In this document: piece after piece, positions 55,421 to 62,703 of the stretch
Position numbering within the stretch: the stretch's first letter is position 1
How the letters are laid out: each line of letters starts with the position of its first letter
Notes under the pieces: generated by a model
Seen by the model: the letters and a program-made list of their open reading frames with translations, nothing else
Databases searched by the model: none
Told to the model about the DNA's origin: nothing
Made by a program: the position numbers and the translations under genes
DNA from: Desulfobulbus sp.
GTDB lineage: Bacteria > Desulfobacterota > Desulfobulbia > Desulfobulbales > Desulfobulbaceae
DNA length: 64,000 nucleotides
Direction of reading: 5' to 3'
NCBI GenBank assembly: GCA_028684915.1
Contig: JAQUEZ010000003.1
Span: 23,964-87,963, forward strand

Positions 55421-55936
55421 ATGGAAAAAATATTGATAGTTGATGATGATGAGTCTTTGTTAAAGAGTGCAAGTCGTTCTCTCCGTCAGGATGGGTATGA
55501 TGTTATTGTCGCCAGTTCAAGTGACAGAGCAATTGAATTACTGAAAGAGCACAGAGTCTCAGTTGTGGTGTCTGATTACATGATGCCCAAGGTAGATGGC
55601 CTGACACTTCTTAAAAAGATAAGAATTGAGTATCCTGATATTCTGCTCATCATGCTTACTGCTGTATCAGATATCAACGTAGCTGTTGAGGCCATCAATA
55701 ATACGGGTATATTTAAATTTTTGTTGAAACCCATCAAGTTTAGCGAGTTTAAAAACGCCATCACCATGGCTGTTAAAGTTCATCGCATACCGGTTGAAAC
55801 AAGAGGCGATAATGATAATCCTGATCCTGAGCGGGTAAGTGAAACTATGATTGAATCGCTCGAAATGCAACATCCAGGAATAACCTCCCTCCCCCCTAGG
55901 GACAAGGAAGGCTATTTTCTAATAGAGAATTATTAA
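55421..55936 (+). CDS. Single-domain response regulator
   Basis: The start at 55421 (MEKILIVDDDESLLK) gives the normal receiver N-terminus. The 171-residue protein has the acidic DDD, the phospho-acceptor Asp in VVVSDYMMPKVDGLTLL, Thr in IMLTAVSD and Lys in FLLKPIKFSEF. After about residue 125 there is only a short tail with no output domain (RVSETMIESLEMQHPG). Proteins like this resemble the receiver of RpfG-type regulators without the HD-GYP part, and may relay phosphate or bind targets directly. The gene follows a sigma-54 promoter. Confidence 0.9.
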   Translation: MEKILIVDDDESLLKSASRSLRQDGYDVIVASSSDRAIELLKEHRVSVVVSDYMMPKVDGLTLLKKIRIEYPDILLIMLTAVSDINVAVEAINNTGIFKFLLKPIKFSEFKNAITMAVKVHRIPVETRGDNDNPDPERVSETMIESLEMQHPGITSLPPRDKEGYFLIENY

Positions 55937-56085
55937 GGTGGTCGTTAATCAACGGACATAAAGTCATTCTTCATCGTTCGTAACGCGCTGTTATTTCGAC
56001 AATAACGGCACGGATGGTCAATGAAAGCAAGCTTAATGTTCGGCGATTAACGCACTCATTAATAATATATTCAACCACCTGTCTA

Positions 56086-57175
56086 GTTATTAACCAGTGC
56101 ATAAATCACCGAACATTTCGGTGTATTTGATGATGGGGTGGCCGAAGAAACTCTTTACCTTGTCCTTGAGTTGCTGGAGTGATTGCATGATGGTGATCAC
56201 CCGTTCGTGGAACTCCTTTTTACCTCCATGGGACATCCGGCCTGTGTGATGGTTTTTCAGATAGTTCCACACCAGTTCATCGGGATTCAATTCCGGAGAG
56301 TAAGGCGGCAAGTAGAAAAGCCTCAGCTTTCCTTTGGTTTCGGTCACAAATTTTTGCACTTCCTCCGAGCGATGCACAGGGTGATTGTCTACGATCAAAA
56401 ATACAGGTGCGGTTGCATCGGCAAGCAAACAGCTGAGAAACTCGCAAAACACTTTGGCGTTCACGTTGTTTTCGGTGGCCATGAACCGCAACTCGCCCTT
56501 GGGGCTGATGGCGGAAATCACGTTCACCTTGAAACGTGCGCCCGTGGTGACGACTACCGGCGTCTTGCCCTTGGGCGCCCAGGTAGTTCCAGAATGATAA
56601 TCGGTGCGGACCGACGCCTCGTCGCCAAAAAAGATGTCGGCACCTGCCTCCAAGGCCATTTTTTTGATCTCAGGGAAATCTTTGGCCATCCAGTCAACAA
56701 CAAGAGGTTGATTTTGCTGAAACGCTCTCCGGACAGGACGCTGAGGGCTGAGACCGATCTTGTGCAGCAATCGCCCCACAGAAACATCGCTCAAGCGAAC
56801 ATCGAACTCGCGCCGGATCAATTCCCGCACCATGCTTCTGGTCCAAAGCGCAAAGGGAAATTTCAATTGTCGAGGGTCTCTGCCGACAACCAAACTGTAA
56901 ATCTTCTGCAACGCTTTACCGGGAAGTTTAGGGGACGGTCGCTGGCCTTGCTGCTCCGCAACGCTTCGATTCCACCTTCCCGGTACTTGGCGATCCATTC
57001 ATAGATACGAGGACGGGTGAGCCCAAGCGCCTTAATGACAACTTCTGGACTTTCTCCCGCCTCAACTCGCTTCACGGCACGTATGCGAATTTCCTCAAGT
57101 GCCTTGCGATTTATTTTACGCCCATCGAATTCGTTCATGGGACGAATATACCATTATGTTCACTGAGTTATGAAC
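56086..57175 (-). mobile_element. IS630-family insertion sequence (about 1.1 kb)
   Basis: Both ends abut TA dinucleotides (56084-56085 and 57176-57177), as expected for the TA target of IS630. The imperfect inverted ends read GTTATTAACCAGTG and GTTCATAACTCAGTG (complement). One transposase in two frames fills the element. It lies between the single-domain response regulator and the AT-rich kinase-like gene and does not appear to interrupt a gene. Confidence 0.75.
56090..57138 (-). pseudogene. IS630-family transposase in two frames
   Basis: The N-terminal frame (57138 to about 56935) encodes the helix-turn-helix part (EVVIKALGLTRPRIYEWIAKY, EGGIEALRSSKASDRP). The DDE part continues from about 56935 to 56090 in the -1 frame with FFGDEASVRTDYHSGTTWAP, VFLIVDNHPVHRS and YLPPYSPELNPDELVWNYLK. 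One extra base in the four-C/G tract at 56931-56934 would give DRPPKLPGKALQKIY and one protein of about 350 residues. Some IS630 elements use programmed frameshifting, but no canonical slippery heptamer is present in the right frame, so this may be a mutation or a base-call error. Confidence 0.85.
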
Positions 57176-57197
57176 TAATTAATAAGAAAGTTGTATA

Positions 57198-58031
57198 TTA
57201 TCCTATATTCTTTTCAATCTTCACCGATATAATTATTTCGGTGTTGTCTCTGTTTGTAATTCTGAAATCACCTTTGTGCTTGTTCTTGATTATATCATAA
57301 ACAATCATATAGCTGGTATTGCAGCGATTATCCTCATTTTTTAACGAGAAAAAAGAAGACGTTTCGTCGCTGATATCAGAAAAATCATCGAATTTAAATG
57401 ATATAGTTATATCAACAGTCCTGTCGTCATCAAGTATATTTATATTAATTTTATTATCATTTAATTTTGTTTCTTCTAATACATTTATACAGTGTTGGAA
57501 AATAGTTAATAATGAATCTATAAACAAAGATTTGTATCCATATATCTGAAAATCAAAACCATCGACGATATTGATATTTAAGCAATTTTTTATAAATTTA
57601 TTTGTGAATGTTGTTGATTCGTAAATCGCGTTTTTTATATTGAACAGAATTGGAGCGCTTGTATTGGTTTTATCGTAAAATTTTGATATTTCATTTATAT
57701 AATTATTTATTTCTGTGAGGCTGGATTTAGATTCTGTTAAAGCATCTATTATTTCGTTTTCGTTCAATTTAATTTCATTTATAGAAATTATATTTTTTTT
57801 TACATATTCGATGTTAAATATAACGGTGTTAATTAAACTTTTTAAGTTTTTTAATGAATATAATAATTTTATTGTATTTATTATTTTTTCACTGATAACA
57901 GTAGTGCTGTCAAAATATAAAAAATCTTCATCGTAAAGATAGGAATTATTTCTCTCTTTAAGGGCAGAGTTACTCTTTCTTGATCGGTTTTCGGTTGCTC
58001 TTTTCGCAATTTCGCTACTATCATTTTTCAT
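57198..58031 (-). CDS. AT-rich histidine-kinase-like (HATPase) protein
   Basis: The 277-residue frame is extremely AT-rich and Ile/Asn/Lys-rich compared with its neighbours. The C-terminal 100 residues have a HATPase-like pattern: an N-box-like LFIDSLLTIFQHCINVLEE near residue 170 and a G-box-like TSYMIVYDIIKNKHKGDFRITN followed by EIIISVKIEKN near the end. The N-terminal part is helical, with no membrane segment, and there is no clear H-box, so it may be an ATP-binding partner rather than a complete kinase. The IS4-type element sits exactly at its start codon, which cuts it off from its own promoter region. Confidence 0.6.
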   Translation of the reverse strand: MKNDSSEIAKRATENRSRKSNSALKERNNSYLYDEDFLYFDSTTVISEKIINTIKLLYSLKNLKSLINTVIFNIEYVKKNIISINEIKLNENEIIDALTESKSSLTEINNYINEISKFYDKTNTSAPILFNIKNAIYESTTFTNKFIKNCLNINIVDGFDFQIYGYKSLFIDSLLTIFQHCINVLEETKLNDNKININILDDDRTVDITISFKFDDFSDISDETSSFFSLKNEDNRCNTSYMIVYDIIKNKHKGDFRITNRDNTEIIISVKIEKNIG

Positions 58032-58076
58032 CACTGCTGTCTCACAAATTTCATCACTGCTGTCTCACAAATTTTG
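58031..58076. repeat. Tandem duplication of the IS4-type left end
   Basis: Two head-to-tail copies of the 23-base unit beginning TCACTGCTGTCTCACAAATT lie at 58031-58053 and 58054-58076; only the last base or two differ. The outer copy gives the better target duplication (7 bases), so it is the functional outer end. Confidence 0.85.
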
Positions 58077-59201
58077 CCACAGTAAAATTTGTGGAGAAAC
58101 AGGATGTTGAGTTGGGGGCGGCTTAAACAGTTCGATTAAATCTCTTTTCGCGAAGAGGTTGAGTTGCAGCAGGCGAAGGATCTGTTGCATGGAACCGCCC
58201 AATTTGGCTTTAAATTTCAGGTAAGCCAGCATGAGGTAGGCACAGAGGGCGATCCATATCTGGGGCAATACCGCGTTGCTTGTGGTGCCGAGGAATGTCT
58301 TGATCTTCAGGTTTTGCTTGATCCACTTGAAGAACAGCTCGATCTGCCATCGTTCCTAGTAGATTTCGGCAATCTCTTGAGCCTTGATGTGGTGGGCGTT
58401 GGTGATGAACCGATACTCGATGCCGGTTTCCGGGTCGGTGTAAGCGACCAAGCGCAACGGCTGCTCGACGCCTTTGAGTCGGATGTTCTGATCGTTGGTA
58501 ACGCCAAGGCTCTTTCGCCCGGCCCGTTTGAGCAAGTATTGGACATCGGCATTGCTTTTCAGCCGCGAAACAAAGAAAACGGCGTTAGTGGTCAGATCGC
58601 TGTACCAGCGGTAATCGGTGAAGCCGCGATCGATACAAACAAAGGACCCTTTGGGGAGTTTCAACGCCCTGGCCCAGCTGATCTCGTGTTCCTTGCCCCT
58701 AGTCATGTCCATGAAGACCGGCAGGTGACCGTCGGCGTCCAGGCCGACATGCAGTTTGATGGCCCCCTTTTTCTGCCGGAATTCGGCCCAGGGAAAGGCG
58801 GCGAGGCAAAGATTGATCACCGTGGCATCAAACAGGTAGAGCTTGCCTTTGAAAGAGAAACGGTGTTTAGGCGCTACCAGTTGGCACCGGTTCAGCAGCC
58901 GAGCAAACAGGATTTGATAGAGGGAAGCCGGTTGTTCGGCGTTGACCCGAGCCAGGGTTGCTTTGGTGGTGCGCTTCACGCCGAGGTGATAGAGCCGATT
59001 GCCTTGGGCCTTCAGATTGTCGGTGATATCCCGGAGACTTTTTCTGCCGGAAAGCTGGCCGATCAGCATGGCGATGAACTGGCTCCAGCGGTTGAAGGAA
59101 CGGAATTTTTGCCCAGAATGATGCGCTTGGGCAAGCGCATCGAATTCATATCTCGGGAGAAGTGCAATCAGTTGCTTGAGAACAGTGTCGCTATATGCCA
59201 T
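58065..59201 (-). pseudogene. IS4-type transposase with an in-frame amber codon
   Basis: The protein would have 378 residues. The N-terminal domain (DALAQAHHSGQKFRSFNRWSQ) and DDE core (YLFDATVINLCLAAFPWAEF near residue 135, SFVCIDRGFTDYRWYSDLT near 185) are intact. At 58356-58358 a TAG falls in the C-terminal Y-(2)-R-(3)-E-(6)-K signature: the sequence reads EIY, stop, ERWQIELFFKWIK. The frame continues cleanly after the stop to NLKIKTFLGTTSNAV and a TGA at 58065. A CAG or AAG codon would give a normal enzyme. As read, the catalytic Glu is not translated unless the amber codon is suppressed. Confidence 0.85.
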
Positions 59202-59418
59202 GGCTCGGATCTCCTTGGTTTCTATGATCTTTTCGCAAAATCATTGTACCTCCAAAGAGCTCTCCGAGCCTCCTTTTCTTCAATTTTTATGAGACAGCAG
59301 TGATTTTTCATCATTTCAGCAGCATTTAATGTTCAGGCTGTCATTTCTTAAAGTATTTAACCCTTGGCCAGTTCTGGTTCGTAGGTTGGAAGTGGATTGT
59401 ATGCGAACGCTAATGCTA

Positions 59419-59434
59419 TGCAAAATGCACACCA
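59419..59434 (-). promoter_or_regulatory. Sigma-54-like promoter, stranded by the IS4-type element
   Basis: On the minus strand TGGTGTGCATTTTGCA has GG at -24 (59432-59433), GC at -12 (59420-59421) and ten bases between; the TTGCA core is consensus while CACG is replaced by TGTG. It points at the AT-rich kinase-like gene, about 110 bases upstream of its start before the IS inserted. Confidence 0.42.
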
Positions 59435-60008
59435 TGCGTTTGCGTTATAGATAATAAATTGAAATTAAAGAATTTTTTATTTTTTAGGGCATGATTTTTC
59501 CTGCAGTGCTAGCAATTTTTTATCAAATTGATTTATTTGCGGTTATTTTTTCTCATATTGAGAATCCGTTGCCGGCTGGCGAGGCGATTTGCTTGGCACT
59601 GGGTTCATTTCAAGTCTGTCTCGCCACGGTAGAACTCCCTCTCTTTTTTGATCTCTTACCAAAACGCATTTTCGAAAAAATTTATTTTTTTACACATTGA
59701 GACTACTTTTGCAGGAAAGCGAACTATTATAGTTACACACAAACAATAAGTTAATCGTGTTCACCCTCCTCCTTGTCTGGTTAAAAGTTTATTTCGACGG
59801 CCTTTAATCACCCCATATTTCCCTCCAAACTACTCCCGAAACGATGTCACGCTGCAGGTGTAATGTCATCACCCCGGAAAAAAGAAGAGAGACCGATTGG
59901 AACGGTCACCTTTTCCATTCAACCCAGGGAGATGATCACCCATGCAGTCTATCATTTCATCACTCGCCAACCGGTACGCCCTCTACCCCTCTGTTCATTG
60001 TTCTAGCG
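59435..60008. other. 574-base stretch without a supported gene
   Basis: A plus-strand frame at 59491-59700 has a hydrophobic composition but no ribosome-binding site and no recognisable domain. I see no RNA gene or strong repeat. The stretch is AT-rich on its left and near-average GC on its right. Confidence 0.45.
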
Positions 60009-60446
60009 TTATTGAGTCGTGAGGGTAATCGGGGTGGCCCCGCTGATAGTATCCCACACGGGGCACCTCGAACGCAACTCTTCCAGAAAATCTCGCTGCT
60101 CGATATCGGACATTGAAGAATCAAGACCCACAGAGACTTGGATACCGGTAACCCCTGGTCGGCCTTCTGTACTTTTACCGTAAATCACATGCGTGTCCAG
60201 CGAACCTTCCACTTTGATATCCATGCCGTTTAAAATGATTTGTTTCTGGGTCGCCATGATTCTGGCAGTTGTGGCGATGCACCCTGCCAGCGAAGCAAAC
60301 AGATGGTCAATTGGGCTGGCACCAGCATCGGTTCCACCAACTTTTATCTGTTGGTCGACAAAGAAAGTGCGATCTCCAGTTGTGACCGCAACTTTGAATT
60401 TCTCGTCAGCGCTTGCCTCGATCCTTACCGTTTTCAGCTTTGCCAT
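60009..60446 (-). CDS. OsmC-family peroxiredoxin-like protein
   Basis: The 145-residue protein has the OsmC fold with both redox-active cysteines: ASLAGCIATTARIMAT near residue 60 and SRCPVWDTIS near 127. OsmC proteins are cytoplasmic thiol-dependent hydroperoxidases that act on organic peroxides. The GGTDAGASPIDHLFASLAGC segment is typical. A DGC-domain gene fragment lies 37 bases upstream on the same strand. Confidence 0.92.
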   Translation of the reverse strand: MAKLKTVRIEASADEKFKVAVTTGDRTFFVDQQIKVGGTDAGASPIDHLFASLAGCIATTARIMATQKQIILNGMDIKVEGSLDTHVIYGKSTEGRPGVTGIQVSVGLDSSMSDIEQRDFLEELRSRCPVWDTISGATPITLTTQ

Positions 60447-60483
60447 GGTTTCTCTCCATTAAAATGGTTGCTTCCGGTTTTGG

Positions 60484-60713
60484 CTACAAGGTCGCTGCAA
60501 TCTTCATGGCAACGGTGTTGGCATGAACCCGAGCCTCTTCAGGCGACATCTCGTCAATGCCAAACAAATTTCGGTCGAAATCATAGAGGCGGTCGGCAAT
60601 GATCACTTCCGGTTCAAGCCCTTGGATGACCCCATGCATCATTCGGGAAGCACAGTTGACAAAGCATCCCTCCAAGGCGATCAATGGGTTGGTGTGATTG
60701 AAGATTACAAAAC
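60484..60713 (-). pseudogene. DGC-domain (putative zinc-binding) protein, N-terminally truncated
   Basis: The remaining 65-75 residues include LIALEGCFVNCASRMMHG, the second Cys pair of the DGC family (normally IDGCPxxCA), and a C-terminal VIIADRLYDFDRNLFGIDEM helix. The first part with the D-G-C motif is missing, and there is no start codon of its own. The sequence upstream of 60714 belongs to the nuclease gene, so the gene was cut when that module arrived or by a later deletion. Confidence 0.65.
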
Positions 60714-61414
60714 TTAGCGGATGATCAGCATCTCGGCCTTGGCCATGTCGATGGCTTTGACCGTGGGCTGATACAGGTCACGGGTGGTGACCATGGTGTC
60801 GCCGCTGTTGTTCTCAGCTATGGAGTGTATCTTTTCCGTCTTGTGGACCACGCCCTTGATTACCAGCCTGCGACCCTCCATCTCGATCTCGCCGTTCATG
60901 TAACCGCCGGCGAGCATCAGGGCCAGATGGCCGTTCTTCAACGGCGCCAAGGGCCGGATGGAGTGGCATTGTCCGGGCGCCAGATCATGGATGAGCAGAT
61001 CCTCCAACAACCCGCTTTTGCGGACGAGGGGGATTCCGGGATATTCTCCGGAGCCTTCACCTCCAGGACCGCCATGGTCTTACGCGCCTCCGAGATGAAG
61101 ACAAAGTCGAGATGGGCCATGACCGGGACATCACCCGCATGTCGAACCTCGGTTTGCCGCTGGAAGTTACTGAAACCGGCAACCATGAAGGCGGCGGCAA
61201 CCACTTCCTCGGCCATGTGACCGCGTCGCTGCCGCAGCAGGGTGACGAGGTCAGCCTCGGGGGCATGGAGTTTTCTGAGAATGGTCTTGCGTGGGCAAGC
61301 GCCGATGTCGGAAGCCCCGAGATAGGTACTCCGATCACCGAGCGTTGCCTCGGTCTGTTGGATGGCAAGCTGCTGGAGCGCGGCCTGCAGGGTGAGCATT
61401 AACTGGTCTGACAT
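60714..61414 (-). pseudogene. PD-(D/E)XK (RecB/Cas4-like) nuclease with a frame break
   Basis: The start at 61414 follows AGGAGG. The first frame encodes a RecB/Cas4-like domain: LGASDIGACPRKTILRKL (a Cys of the kind that binds Fe-S in Cas4), MAHLDFVFI (motif II Asp) and AVLEVKAPENIP (motif III ExK). It then loses the frame near 61038, where one extra C would restore it and give IPGIPLVRKSG. The rest (60714-61010, RPLAPLKNGHLALMLAGGYM, VIKGVVHKTEK) resembles the tail of mobile-element proteins and may come from a second gene joined by deletion. It lies next to the Rad52-type gene, so the pair resembles a phage exonuclease plus annealing protein. Confidence 0.65.
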
Positions 61415-61509
61415 GGTGATATCCTCCTGAATAAAAATGAGGGAGGATACACGGATTCCCGCCGAGGGAATGGTATCGCTCCCTCTGGGGTTGGGTGATG
61501 TTGTGGTGA

Positions 61510-62193
61510 TTAAGCTGCTTGCTTCATCCAGGATTTGCCGGTCTTATCCCATTGAAAGCCTGCGGCCTTGAGCAGTTCCTTCTTGTCGAAGAGATGGTCG
61601 CCGATGGCGATGATCACCCCTTGACGATGCTCGAAGCTGACGCCGGCGATCTTGGGCAAGGTTGCCGATGGATCACTCTGGTTGGCAGGTGGCTCAACGG
61701 GTTGGCTGGTTCTGGATGCCGGTTTGGATTTCGGTTGGGGTGCGGGTGGTTGAGTTCGTTGCGTTCCCTGGAGGTAGACGTTCTTCAACAGTCCCTTGTA
61801 GGCATCGCTGCCGATGGACAACAGTGACATGCATTTCTGGATGGCATCGGTGATGGCCCCTTTCTGGGCATCGCCGACATTGCCTTTGACGATCTGCATC
61901 TGTCCCTTGTGCGAGCCCTTGCAGAGCCAGTCACCGTCGATCTTCACAAACAATCGAACCTCGGCGACCGCCTGGGACTCGAAAATCTCCTCCTTGGTCA
62001 GTTCGTACCGCCAATTCTCCGGGCCGAGCACCTCATTGACGCTGTCAAAGACGTACTGCGGCCGAAAGCCGTACTTGATCTGACCGATCACGTTACCTCC
62101 CTTGTCGGTCATCTTGATTTCCTGGATCGCCTCGATGCCAAATGCTCGCAAGCGTTCGTTGATGGATTGGATCTGTTCCTGCAATGGTGCCAT
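61510..62193 (-). CDS. Rad52/Rad22-family single-strand annealing protein
   Basis: The start at 62193 (MAPLQEQIQSINERL) follows AGGAGG. The 227-residue protein has the Rad52-type DNA-binding core (YGFRPQYVFDSVNEVLGPENWRYEL near residue 40, VKGNVGDAQKGAITDAIQKCMSLLSIG near 103), then a Pro-rich linker (about 140-180), and a C-terminal domain ending KKELLKAAGFQWDKTGKSWMKQA. Such proteins anneal single strands in phage and mobile-element recombination. The gene is 95 bases upstream of the nuclease, same strand. Confidence 0.82.
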   Translation of the reverse strand: MAPLQEQIQSINERLRAFGIEAIQEIKMTDKGGNVIGQIKYGFRPQYVFDSVNEVLGPENWRYELTKEEIFESQAVAEVRLFVKIDGDWLCKGSHKGQMQIVKGNVGDAQKGAITDAIQKCMSLLSIGSDAYKGLLKNVYLQGTQRTQPPAPQPKSKPASRTSQPVEPPANQSDPSATLPKIAGVSFEHRQGVIIAIGDHLFDKKELLKAAGFQWDKTGKSWMKQAA

Positions 62194-62703
62194 GGTGTTG
62201 CCTCCTATGAATTTGGGGAGCACGACGGCATGGCTCCGCCGGGAGCATGACGTAACAGCTCCCGATGGATGAGTGGGGTGGGGTATGTATTGAAAGACCG
62301 ATAGGATCAGTCGTCCCGAGAACACACAAAAAAGAATGCGGCTTCGCAAAGACAGAGAAAGAGCTATCGGTTCAACTGGGAAAATGGATGAAGAGGAACG
62401 AATCGAGTGATTCGCTTGAAGGGGTGCGTACGCAACTCTCCCAAGTCAAAAAAAGACGTTCGCCTCTGCGATTAAACGTCTCCGGCAGGGGAAAGGCAGC
62501 TCCGCGTGCTACCTGGAATTCAAGAACACGAAAACCGTGTTCAGCTAAGCCCTAGGAAGGGGTATCTCATTGGAAATGAGTCTGAAATATGGAATTAAAA
62601 TAACATCAAATTTGGATAAGGCAACCGAATTGAAATGTTGCAAATAGAATAACTCCATGTAGGTAAGCCCACACAAGGTGCCACTTGATTAGAAACCATC
62701 AGT
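62194..62703. other. 510-base stretch without a supported gene
   Basis: The stretch lies between the Rad52-type gene and the second NtrC-type regulator. Frames here are short and uncharacteristic. It would hold the promoter of the recombination module and the end of the regulator transcript. I see no clear terminator hairpin. Confidence 0.45.

Larger units (their letters stand above)
58031..59303 (-). mobile_element. IS4-type insertion sequence (1.27 kb)
   Basis: The ends are inverted repeats TCACTGCTGTCTCA (left, 58031) and its complement (right, ending 59303). A direct repeat TTTTTCA flanks the element at 58024-58030 and 59304-59310. The left end is doubled in tandem. One transposase on the minus strand fills the element. 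The target was the start codon region of the AT-rich kinase-like gene: joining the flanks restores ATGATGAAAAATGAT. Confidence 0.88.

Noticed and set aside
56863..56998. Programmed -1 frameshift in the IS630 transposase
   Set aside because: The overlap has CCCCTAAAC but no canonical slippery heptamer in the zero frame, and a single missing base explains the break as well.
58164..59303. 379-residue plus-strand frame over the IS4-type element
   Set aside because: It mirrors the transposase on the other strand and has no recognisable motif; the minus strand carries the DDE core.
59491..59700. Possible small hydrophobic protein on the plus strand
   Set aside because: No ribosome-binding site and no family; the AT-rich sequence can give such a frame by chance.
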